Below are positions 10,683-20,019 of a stretch of DNA of 64,000 nucleotides, one piece after another. The notes under the pieces were generated by a model. That model saw only the letters and a list, made by a program, of their open reading frames with translations, ran no database searches and had not been told where the DNA came from. The position numbers and the translations under genes are program-made. Within the stretch, counting starts at the first letter, position 1, and each line of letters starts with the position of its first letter. The stretch is from Picochlorum sp. 'celeri' (lineage: Eukaryota; Chlorophyta; Trebouxiophyceae): contig JAACMV010000008.1 in assembly GCA_010909725.1 (NCBI GenBank), positions 1 to 64,000 on the forward strand, given 5' to 3'.

Positions 10683-12875
10683 TCAATCCACCCTGTCCGT
10701 GCTCCTTCCTTTGGCAACGGCTGATGCGGTGTCTGAACCGAGCTGGTGCTGGGTCACGAGGATGACCAGCATCACCACGATCAACCCTCCCACCAAAGCG
10801 CTGATGGATACTCCACCAGGAGTCCGCACTTGTGTCCAAGCATACATGGCGCTATCTGTGACTAAAATAATATCTGTGTACCCGTCCATGTTATAATCTG
10901 TTTGGACCACTTGTTGCACCGGAGGGCTCGGGAGGTCAACGGACCACAGCTCTCTTCCGTGCTCGCTCAAAATTGTCAACAAACTCCTACCAGCAGCAAT
11001 TATACCTGATGGAATTGCGTGTTTTCGAAAAGAGAACGGGGCAAACGTGGGGACTGCCCAATCCTGTGCATCGTAGTCATCGTCTTGTTCGTCTTCCTCC
11101 AGCGAATCAGAGTCAAACTGGGGATATTTCTGCCTCCACGTGATTCCCGTATGAATGGAGTATACTCTATCACCTCTATGATCATACGATATAATCTCAC
11201 CTCTGCTATTGAAATAAAACAAGTTCATCTTCTGATGGAGTGGGTTGGTGGCATAATGTCCATTCTTCCTTGGCACTGGAATTGCGACTGGGGGAGCAAT
11301 GTCCAGGGAACCTTGCGGGCGATTTGTGACCGCCAGAGAACAAATGCTTCCATTGAATAAAACTGTGCTAGGAGGTATTCCAGAAGTTACTTTTGTCATG
11401 CACGGGCCCATCTTGTCGTGGCCAAACTGCCGTCGTGCGATATCCATTTCTATTCTCTCTGGTTTCGGAATCCCGCCAGTCACATGAACGTGGTCTGGGA
11501 CGCCATCTCCGTTAATATCTGCATGCAAAGCATTCTTAGAGAGACGTAGGCGACATACTGGCCTCCCGGAGAATAAATGCATGATCTCTAAGCCGTCCTC
11601 CACATGAGAGACAATCACATTTGGAGGCATTTTATGGAGCGGTTTTTCTTTGACGCTTGTCTTCCATTGGAAATGCGTCGATGGAGGACTATTCAGTCTC
11701 GACCCTTCTGCATCAGCTTGTGAGGATCCCAGGTTGTGTCGCTGAGATCCATGGTGCTTACGATGCATGTGGAAATGAGCAACATGGATTGATGAATCTG
11801 CGTCCCCAAACCACCCATGAGGCAGCGAGGCGAGGATGGATTCTCTGTAGTCTCTGCAAGAGTGCTCACCGTAATGAATCCCCCCAAGAAGTTCTGCCTT
11901 GAGCCTATCGGAATACAACGTTTTGACTCCAGGTTCCACCAGCATCATGGGGTCTTTGTGAAAATCGTCTGGAGTGTGGCTCCAGGCAATGTGCCCCGTG
12001 GCTCCTCCGAAAGCAAAGTACGAGACATGTCTCGATTTCGTGCGAGGATCCGAGTCTAGTTCTGACAGTTTCTCGTCCTTTTCTCTCCCATGTTCGTGCT
12101 TCTCTTCCTCCTCAGCATCCTCCTCATAGTCATAATCATCATCCTCCTCTTCCACGAATTCCCTCACACTGACTACCACAATGCCCGAGTCGCTCATCAC
12201 ACCACTGTGTGGTGTCACCAGCACAGAAACATCTTTTAAGTCTACTGAATCCCTTATATTTGGAATTCGTGCTCTCCATCTCACTTTGAGATTGGAGTCA
12301 AGCAGTGCAACCATCCCATTGGACATAACTATCGCAACCACCTGCTTTCTTGGGCGCCGCACGTAATCCTTCCTGGGCATGTCAAGGCTCCCAGATGTCA
12401 CAGCGAGGACTTCTGGCGTGTCTTCATCCTCTTTCAGGTTTGCAATGTCCCTCGTTGACAGCTCTGCTAAAACAAGAGCAGGTGCAAAGCCATCTCCATG
12501 CTTCTTTGGTGCTGCTAAAATGACCCTGCCCTCGGGCGCTACTGCCACGAACTCTGGCTTTCCATCACCGTTAAGATCGACCTGCACATGCATGTTATAG
12601 TAAGGCAGCGTATGACACCATCGTGCAGCATTACAGCACCAACGTACCGAAGTTGGGCCAGGGAGACTATGTGATCCGGTACCAGCACCATCACCTGGGA
12701 ATTTCAAATACCTGCATACATCGCAATAAATGAATTTTCCTGACTTCAAAGGACGCGTAGCTCCATACATGGGCACTCACCAAGCTTTCTGAAACGTGAT
12801 GGGCCCGTCGCTCTGCAAGCTGACGAACACCGCACAGATTGCCAGGATAAGGATCCCAACGTCTCTTTTGTACAT
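10683..12875 (-). CDS. FG-GAP repeat membrane protein, plant At3g51050-type
   Basis: Three exons: 12875-12781, 12711-12648 and 12581-10683 (685 aa). Exon 1 gives a short signal-anchor (KRDVGILILAICAVFVSLQ), and splicing joins QKAW to YLKFPGD and then to VDLNGDGKPEF, in phase throughout. DxNGDGxxD calcium-binding FG-GAP motifs occur near the N-terminus, mid-protein (ADINGDGVPDH) and near the C-terminus (DYNMDGYTD), suggesting a beta-propeller. An acidic stretch (EEEDDDYDYEEDAEEEE) lies near residue 200, and a single C-terminal membrane helix (ALVGGLIVVMLVILV) precedes a short tail. This layout and the end sequences resemble the uncharacterised plant protein. The function is unknown; a secretory-pathway or surface scaffold is plausible. 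Confidence 0.85.
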
Positions 12876-13016
12876 ACTACAAAGTTAAATATAAATGTTT
12901 CATAAATATACGTGTATGGTGCGCATCAAAATCCGTGTACAATGTACAGGCCACAGGCCACAGCATTGCTCAATTGAAAACTTGTTGTACAACGCCCAAA
13001 AAAGACCCACGCTGTG

Positions 13017-14874
13017 CTACTGCTTTTGTTTTTGCTTTTCTTGCCTCTCTCGAATCGAATCAGCTTCGATTTGGAGGATGGTGTCAACTGCTTGGTCTTC
13101 TCTTCCCTTGATATGCTCCCATGCCTTGTGGCAACGCTTTGTTGATCTCAGAGACCTCCAGACAGCACTGTTGCACTTGAAACCCGAGCCAAACCCAATT
13201 TGCCAGACACGCTGTCCCTGCTTTACTCCTTGCAGGCTCTCTATGAAGGCAAAGCTGTACCACACGGTCGAGCTCGACGTGTTACCGTACCAGTGCAGAG
13301 AGTTGGCTGACGGTGCCATCTGCTCTCGAGAGAGTTGCAGCTGTTTGCTCAACCCAGTGACAACAGCTCTGCCCCCAGCATGAAGACAAAAATGATCGAA
13401 TGCCTTATTGAATCGAGGAATATATGCCTGAAGCTTGAATCCGAGTATCTTCCTAGCGATCCAGTTGATGGCAAAGGCAAGTTTCTCCCCCAGTGGCAGC
13501 ACCAGGGGGCCCATCCTGGTCAGGTTGGCCTCCATGGCTCTGGCGGCCACCTTGACGAGGTCTTTGTTCAGCTCGACTCCAATTTTGTCATCCTGATCTT
13601 CCATTTGGTATACGCACCTATACGCGTCATCTTGGGCACCCAGGTGCACCCTGACTACATGCTCTAATTCATACACTGCCCTCCTTGCCTCTGTCTTCTT
13701 ATTCGTCAGAAGGATTCCAGCGCCTCCCATCCTGAAAATAGTATTGGGAATGAGCATCGACCTTTCGTTCCCTTGGTACCAATTTTGTGTGATATTCTCC
13801 GTCGACACAACCAGCGCATAACCTCCCCTGTTCAGGCTGCCCAGAAGCCTCTTGGCCAGCCCAATAGAGATGATTCCAGCAGAACAGCCCATCCCGCCCA
13901 GATTGTACGATTCAATGTCTCTCCTCATCTTGAACTTGTTGATTATCATCGCGGACAGGGACGGCGTGGGATTAAATAACGAACAATTGACAACGAGAAT
14001 GTCGATGTCCCTGGGCTTGATCCCTGTTTTGCGCAACACCTTTTCAACCACATCAAAAAGCACCAGCTCCGCCTCTTCCCTTGCCCAAGCCATGGTTGGC
14101 TGGGGTGGATCCAGGTGCAATCCGCTTGGGAACATGGTCTCTTGAGAGAGACCACTTTTTTTCAGCATTCGAAGCTGGAAATCCAGGCCGTCATCTGTGA
14201 AACACCCCTTGTCCCTAGATCCATCCTCAAATCTCTTGTAGGACACCCACTTGTCCTCCTTGTTCTGAAAGCATTCAAAATCCAACAAATACACCCGATC
14301 TTTCAACCACCAGCGCCTCAGAAGAAACAAAACTATCAACGCCGCGGCAAGAAGTGCAAGGGCTCCCAAGTTGTCCGGGTCACAAATCATCTGCCACAGC
14401 CTCATCGTATGCTGCTGAAGAGGGGCGCGAAGGGCCAACCATGCGCTGCGTGGGGAGTCCCATGTTTTCCTCGCTTTATTCTACAATGCAAATCAACACA
14501 TACATCAGAAACGCTCGGACAAATACCTGCAAAACCACGAAATGACAACTACGCACTGCTGCAAACCCCGCGGCCAGGCCGAGAGCAGGAGCCACGCCCT
14601 TTCTCAGGGTGTTTGTTAGATAATCTGTCACATCAGAAAACCATAGAGGCGGAAACTCTGCATTTATGTAGAGTGTTGGAGTCAAAATACTGGGACCCGG
14701 CCAAGCCGTTGTCAGAGGGTGTCAGTTGTTGAGTCAACAGCACCATTATCAGGAATGCGCGATGGAATCGGATGTGCATCTCTCATGAAAAATACGCAAC
14801 AATAACGAACCTTTCGCGGCATGGCCTGTGCGCGCTCCAGGCCCTTGGTCCCCTGCAGCGTCTTTCACGCCCAT
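13017..14874 (-). CDS. KCS: 3-ketoacyl-CoA synthase (FAE1-type elongase)
   Basis: ER condensing enzyme that extends acyl-CoA with malonyl-CoA in very-long-chain fatty acid synthesis. Three exons inferred: 14874-14811, 14657-14527 and 14414-13017 (530 aa). The phases agree (1, then 0). Membrane segments lie in the N-terminal 110 residues, including ALALLAAALIVLFLL. The catalytic triad is visible: Cys in GGMGCSAG (about 242), His in HAGGRAV (about 410) and Asn in GNTSSS (about 443). FRMGGAGILLTN and NCSLFNPTPSL are also family signatures. The 5' end is the least certain part: the exon 2/3 acceptor could be one codon downstream, and the donor (GTATTT) is weak. The C-terminus is Lys/Gln-rich. Confidence 0.9.
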
Positions 14875-15167
14875 GTCGTGGCAGCAACGGCGTTGTTTCC
14901 TGTTTCAGACAACGGAGCGCTGGTCACTAGCGCAGGAAAAGTACAATTAAAAAACTAATGGTCTGCATCGTCGAAAAGAAGCGCACATCGCCCTTCAATG
15001 AGGAATCAGGAATGAGCTCCTTCCAGGAATGAGCTCCTTCAAGGAAAATCCCAGCATGCAGTCGAACGCAATTGCGTTGCAAGGCTGATTTTGAACGGTG
15101 CACTACGTTTAATGGGAATGGCACCCATTAAACAAAAAGAGGAATCAGAATATAAATTTATGGGAGC
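14875..15167. promoter_or_regulatory. Divergent promoter region KCS / RED with short tandem repeat
   Basis: Intergenic DNA between two divergent genes. A 17-bp unit (AGGAATGAGCTCCTTC) is repeated twice in tandem near 15008-15041, each copy containing a GAGCTC palindrome. No other gene is seen. Confidence 0.45.
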
Positions 15168-16604
15168 ATGGACGGAACCCAGCAAGAGGCACCTCCCGAG
15201 AACGGGCCCTCGAGCGCTGGTTTGACAAATGCGGACTTTCGAAAACTCCTCGACACTCCACGAGTAAATGGGTCAGGGAATAGGCAAATTAAAGAGAAGA
15301 GTAAGCCTGTGAAAAGGCGTGGTAAGACAGTTCGCCCGCAGGGCACTCAGGAGGAAGAGGTCACGGAACCAACAGATGTGTCCACCTATCGAGACAGAGC
15401 AGAGGAGAGGCGTCGTGGAGTCATCGATGGAGGTACAAGCCATTTAAGTGATAGAGACGTGGCTACGCTGAGCATTGAAGAGTCCAAGTATTTCGGAGGG
15501 GACGAAGAGCACACGCACCTGGTGAGGGGTCTGGACTATGCTCTGCTGTCCAAGGTGAGGGCGGAGCGCGAGCAGAGACAGAGGGAAGAGCGAAGGATAA
15601 AAATAGAGGATGAAGTTATGAAACAGGTGCCCCCGATGCCGAGGAAGAGCACGTGGGAGGAGAGTGTCTCTCATGGTCATTCAGCACTGGGAAGAGCCAT
15701 ACTCCAAGCACTAGGCCAGATCACCAGGGATAGAGGTGGATCGACAGTTGATACGTTTTTACCTCGCAGGACCGGATTTGCGTTTTCGATGAGTCCCACG
15801 GACAAATTCGAAATGCCCACCGTTCGAATGAGGGCACTGGAGGATGCTCCAAGGACTGCCGCCTGCGCTGAGAATGCGTCTTTGCCCAAAGAAGTGGTCG
15901 ACGAGATTGTCAGCATTATGCAATATGCTCAGGTTGGAGGGGCCAAGTCGCGTAGAAAAGAGTCTGAGATGCGAGCTCGTGAGCCAGAGCAGGTCCAGTT
16001 GGAAATGGCTCCGGCCCAGGAGCAAAAGGAAAAGATGGAGAAAGATGACGATGATGACGAGGACATTTTCGGGGACGCTGGAACAGATTACGTTCCTGAG
16101 AAGAGGAATGAGGCGAAAAAGTCGTCAGGCAAGGCCGCGGGCTCGTATTTTTCGGACACACCACAAGGAGAGGCTAGGACAGAAGATGGCACGAGTCGAG
16201 CACTTGTGGCCGAGGATGCCACTGGCGCGAATAGGGGGCCACCTCCTGAGCAATGGAATATACATAGACAACGTATGTCGAGGCGTCAGCTGGAGATTGA
16301 TGGATACGAAGAATGCTACCCCTTTGAAGGAGGGGGAATCATGGATGAAAGTGACGATGAAGAGGGTCAGGTCAAACTAGAGAAAGAGGCACCTCAGCCA
16401 GACAAAAGAAAAGAATTAATGCGTGAGCAAGCCCGGGAGAAGGCAAAGTTAGATCAAGAGCTGAATCGTATTCAGAAAATTTTTGATGACAAGGGCTATG
16501 AGCACAGATCTGCCTTTGGTGGCACGTCCTCAAAGAAAGACCCTAGCCATCCCAAGGCTGACGAATCCTTCGAGCCCATCCTGAAAAAAAAGAGGCGAAT
16601 ATAG
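15168..16604 (+). CDS. SMU2: Spliceosomal protein RED / SMU2 (IK-type)
   Basis: Single-exon protein of 478 aa. It matches the RED family, which works with SMU1 in the pre-catalytic spliceosome and affects alternative splicing in plants and animals. The N-terminal signature is present: NADFRKLLDTPR, then YRDRAEERRRGV near 75 and the hallmark SKYFGGDEEHTHLVRGLDYALLSKV near 107-130. The centre and C-terminus are charged and low complexity (DDDDDEDIF near 290), with the YEECYPFEGG segment near 390 and a basic tail (LKKKRRI) that may be a nuclear signal. It converges on BRX1 with only 11 bases between the stop codons. Confidence 0.88.
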   Translation: MDGTQQEAPPENGPSSAGLTNADFRKLLDTPRVNGSGNRQIKEKSKPVKRRGKTVRPQGTQEEEVTEPTDVSTYRDRAEERRRGVIDGGTSHLSDRDVATLSIEESKYFGGDEEHTHLVRGLDYALLSKVRAEREQRQREERRIKIEDEVMKQVPPMPRKSTWEESVSHGHSALGRAILQALGQITRDRGGSTVDTFLPRRTGFAFSMSPTDKFEMPTVRMRALEDAPRTAACAENASLPKEVVDEIVSIMQYAQVGGAKSRRKESEMRAREPEQVQLEMAPAQEQKEKMEKDDDDDEDIFGDAGTDYVPEKRNEAKKSSGKAAGSYFSDTPQGEARTEDGTSRALVAEDATGANRGPPPEQWNIHRQRMSRRQLEIDGYEECYPFEGGGIMDESDDEEGQVKLEKEAPQPDKRKELMREQAREKAKLDQELNRIQKIFDDKGYEHRSAFGGTSSKKDPSHPKADESFEPILKKKRRI

Positions 16605-16615
16605 TTACACGATAT

Positions 16616-17625
16616 TTAATTGTCACCCTTGAACACATCCGATAATTCATTCCTTGGAACTTTGTTGGCGGCCAGGTGCTGCTTCCGCTGCTTTCGTGCA
16701 CCGACTTTGGAAACGTATTTCGATTGTTTTGACCTCTTTATTGCCGCCCGTATTGCATTTGGTGACACATATGTGGGATTATCGTAGACAACCGGCCCCC
16801 CAAAGGACCCAGAAAGAATCTTCACGGGGTTCATGCACACCCTTGGGCCCACCTCGATCAATGTGAGGTCTTCTGCCGATTGCACTCTCTTCTCTGGCGA
16901 CACCTGATAGTTCCTAATCCACACCCGGTCATCTGCCACACTAAAATTAAGTACATGGTCGAAAAATGGCTTTCGTTTGGGGGCTAACGGCGGCGTGGCA
17001 AATATCTGGCTCAGGACTTCCCTGATCAACTGCAGGTGAGGCGATCTCTCAAAAGCAGCATCGAAAGTCAATACTGGTCTGGAACCCTTGAGATGATTTC
17101 CACTCAGCTTGAGTTCAGCCATGGTGTGAACTGCAAAATACATTGGTCACATGAGACACATACCACTTGATCACATTATTCACGAGGGTGCACCACTCAC
17201 CATTTGTGACATGGAACTTGATGGAAGGGCCATTGGGTGTCTTTGCAGCCCACAAGTACAAGTCCTGATGCTTTCGGGTCTCGAAAAAGAGCGTTGACGA
17301 ACAGTTCTTGAGATCGGCAACCTCGTTGATGACCCCTCTGTCTGACTTGGTGTCCAGCTTGGCATCCTTTTTCGAATGCGGCAAAAGCTGCAGGATATCT
17401 AAAAGCAAATGCCTCGACCTGTACAAAAATCGTATTTTCAATATGACATGATCAGAGGCGCCCGCCAGGACGGAGCGTAAACACACACCTAAACGTAATG
17501 CCACGAGAAGACACAACAAGAACCTTTTCCTTGTTTTTGAACGATCCATTCCTCTTCTGTACCCTTCCTTCGGCAGTTACTGGATCTTGATTGGTCTCAT
17601 CCTTCTTCCCCTTCCTTTTTCCCAT
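16616..17625 (-). CDS. BRX1: Ribosome biogenesis protein BRX1
   Basis: Nucleolar Brix-domain factor for 60S subunit assembly. Three exons: 17625-17489, 17418-17201 and 17130-16616 (289 aa). The splices TTTAG|GTGTGT...TACAG|GTCG and AATG|GTGAGT...TTGCAG|TTCAC rebuild SSRGITFRSRHLLLDILQLL and KFHVTNVHTMAELKLSG, both typical of BRX1. Brix landmarks: LPHSKKDAKLD near 60, LFFETRKHQDLYLW near 88, GNHLKGSRPVLTF near 127, GPRVCMNPVKIL and GSFGGPVVYDNP near 215-235. The N-terminus is basic (MGKRKGKKDE). A TTACA motif (TGTAA on the gene strand) sits at 16605-16609, touching the end of the RED gene. Confidence 0.93.
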
Positions 17626-17908
17626 CGTGCTTTGCTGAATGCTTCACGAAACGAGTAATTGCATGCAGAGACCGTAGGCAGCTTCAGCGTGGGAGGCTTT
17701 CGCTAAGAATCAAAGTATAAATTGTATTTCAACGTTTAAAAGCCTGGGAAATTTCATGCCATCCTGTCTTTATCTTTTGTGGGTCGCCAAGCATCCCGAT
17801 CTGTGCATCTCTTTTTTTGTCTGTCACTGGGATCCGGATGGAGTCTCGGCGTATCGGAGCGACATATTGGCAATGGCACAGTTGTGGATCTCTCATAGGT
17901 ATTGAGAG

Positions 17909-18691
17909 ATGTTAATAGTTTCGCTCATCGCCCCGAAAGTGTGTGGCACGGAGGGGAGCCTTGTGGCTTGTTCTCCACATGTCCAGCAGCAGCGGACGAC
18001 ACTCTTCAAAAGAGTTACGCACAGGACGATGCGTTGCTCCGCATCCCAGAAATGTGATCATTTAGTCAAAGTGTGCGGGGTTGTGTCCCCAGAGGATGCG
18101 GCCTTTGCAGCCTCAGAAGGAGCTGACCTGATTGGCATGATACTGTGGCCCAAGGCTGGGCGAAGCGTCTCGCTGGAGACGGCCAGGAATATCGCAGCAG
18201 CAGCAAAGAAGCACGGATCGCGCGCTGTTGGAGTGTTTGTGGAAGAGACTGCCGAGGCCATAGTGGAAACCTGTGAGGAAGTAGGAATTGATATTGCTCA
18301 GCTTCATGGAGATGTGGCACGCTCAGCATTTGCGTCCCTGCCGCTAGATTTGCAGGTGATATATGTTGTACATGCAGATAGCAATGGTGAGGTGCAAACG
18401 GACGTGTCGGGGCTTGAGAGAAGGCCGGATTGGTTTCTCGTGGACTCTTTGAAAGGAGGCAGTGGAATGAGGTTTGACTGGGAATCTCTTCGGCCCCCGA
18501 CCTTTTCACAACATGGGTGGTTGCTTGCGGGTGGCCTGACGCATGAGAATGTAGCAAGCGCCATAGAAATCGCCCGGCCTGACGGCGTGGATGTTTCCAG
18601 CGGAGTCTGCGATGACACAAAATTGGCAAAAGATCCAAGCAAAGTGTCTTCCTACGTGCAACGAGCACAAAGAGCTTTTGAAGAGAACTAA
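17909..18691 (+). CDS. PAI1: Phosphoribosylanthranilate isomerase, plastid precursor
   Basis: Third committed step of tryptophan synthesis: Amadori rearrangement of N-(5-phosphoribosyl)-anthranilate to CdRP. Single exon, 260 aa, with about 45 residues of N-terminal extension (Ser/Thr/Arg-rich), presumably a transit peptide. The (beta/alpha)8 TrpF domain follows, with the catalytic Cys in VKVCGV near 55, an ADLIGMILWPKAGRSV loop, QLHGD near 135, the catalytic Asp in LVDSLKGGSG near 178, LLAGGLTHENV and the phosphate loop GVDVSSGVC. The plant-like monofunctional form is expected. It converges on the uL29 gene with 33 bases between. Confidence 0.93.
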   Translation: MLIVSLIAPKVCGTEGSLVACSPHVQQQRTTLFKRVTHRTMRCSASQKCDHLVKVCGVVSPEDAAFAASEGADLIGMILWPKAGRSVSLETARNIAAAAKKHGSRAVGVFVEETAEAIVETCEEVGIDIAQLHGDVARSAFASLPLDLQVIYVVHADSNGEVQTDVSGLERRPDWFLVDSLKGGSGMRFDWESLRPPTFSQHGWLLAGGLTHENVASAIEIARPDGVDVSSGVCDDTKLAKDPSKVSSYVQRAQRAFEEN

Positions 18692-18724
18692 TATGTTACA
18701 TTATTATTGTCAAACATGAATGCA

Positions 18725-19444
18725 TTAAAATTGTCTCAGGCCAGCCTCTACCAGTGTGCGTCTCTCTAAGGCACGGGCTTCTCTCCTGGTGACACCCTGC
18801 TCTAACGTGCGCTCTCGCTGAATCGTCAACAGCTGGGCAACGCGTTTTCTCAGAGCTTTGTACTGTGCTGGCTGGTATTCCTCACGCTTGGCGAATTTAA
18901 TGCGCATGGTGAACATCTCACTTCTGAGCCTATCAACCTCTCCCTGGACTGCTTCGGCGGTCGGGAACTCGGTCCTACAGTATTGGGCATTGAATTTAGG
19001 GTTAAAGACATGTAAACAGGCCATGATGTTTCCCGAGCGCTCGTTGCGCACAGTTTCTTCAGCTGTGTACCATGGTGCCAAGCAGCAATACTACCACCGC
19101 AACTCTCTAGTGCACATTCGCCCGTATACGGGGCTCAGATGTCCATAAAATGTGCATATTGGGCATACAAAAGTGAGATACGGGGCAATGTGCTTGCACA
19201 AGGTCCGCATGGACCCAGTGGCACCGCGCCGTCCTCCAGATGTGGTTGTCCGACACAATGCCGGGCATTTTACGTACCTTAAGGTCGCAGCCTTGGCCTT
19301 GGCAGCAGATTTTTTCTCTGGAGCATCTTCGCACACTATTCTTGAGACTGTTCTGGCACGCTGGGCTTGCTGGGGGCCAGTGGCCCTGACTTGTGGACCA
19401 CGCAGGAAGGAGCGTGAGCCTACTGTGTGAGTTGCAGCAATCAT
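18725..19444 (-). CDS. PRPL29: Plastid ribosomal protein uL29 precursor
   Basis: Nucleus-encoded component of the chloroplast large ribosomal subunit. Two exons: 19444-19278 and 18974-18725 (138 aa). Exon 1 is a transit peptide (MIAATHTVGSRSFLRG..., Arg/Ser/Gln-rich) ending KAKAATL. The splice TTAAG|GTACGT to ACTGTAG|GACC in phase 2 joins it to RTEFPTAEAVQGEVDRL. The L29 helical hairpin follows: EVDRLRSEMFTMRIKFAKREEYQ, then RKRVAQLLTIQRER near 105-118. A C-terminal extension of about 25 residues goes beyond bacterial L29. Other acceptors were tried and failed on phase, but the exon 2 start is still an inference. The TTACA poly(A) motif lies at 18696-18700. Confidence 0.8.
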
Positions 19445-19604
19445 CTTGAAACTAAAAAATGTATACAGTTGAATCGAATATAGAATGTCTGGGCGAAGTT
19501 GCCACATTGTTGGAGTCGCCTCATGGAACTCTAGAGTTGCCGAAACTCCAGACAGCGACAACCAAGCGCGATGGCTCATGAGCCACCGTTGATCACCCTC
19601 TTTG

Positions 19605-19793
19605 ATGGGGCCATCCATTTCTTGGCCCCTTGACGCAGGCGTCTCATACGATTCGAGCGCTCAGAGTACAACGGGCAGTTATATTACTATCGAAGCGGTT
19701 TTGTATCAGATTAACCTGGTGCATTGTGTTGCGATAGGAGCAGCATCTCGCGACGTTCGCTTGGAGGAGTGTTCTTTCTCTGACGGCCAAAAG
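19605..19793 (+). other. Probable 5' leader exon of the FtsHi gene
   Basis: CAAAAG|GTGAGT at 19793/19794 is a strong donor, and TTTGTGCAG|GCTTTTATG ends at 20013, so the FtsHi gene probably has an intron upstream of its main start. The upstream exon is open in the same frame from an ATG at 19605, so it could add 66 codons. That translation does not resemble a transit peptide, so I favour a 5' UTR exon. Confidence 0.5.
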
Positions 19794-20019
19794 GTGAGTC
19801 CCTCGGGCGAGTCGGGCGGCAGCGCTTCTATGATAATGTTATATATGATAAATGGGTGGGGAGTACGGGGTATCTGGGGTGTGTGTTTGGCATCTCCACG
19901 TCCTTGGTGGCATTCCTTTTTTTAGAGTGTATATTTGTGTGGCGGGAGGCTGCTTCCAAGTTCGAGTTTCGGTTCCAATTTTGACTGAAAGAGCGGTTTT
20001 TAGATTTGTGCAGGCTTTT

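Noticed and set aside
14436..14438. Start of the KCS protein at the local TTG/ALRAP segment
   Set aside because: There is no ATG there. Phase-consistent upstream exons supply an ATG and an N-terminal region of proper length.
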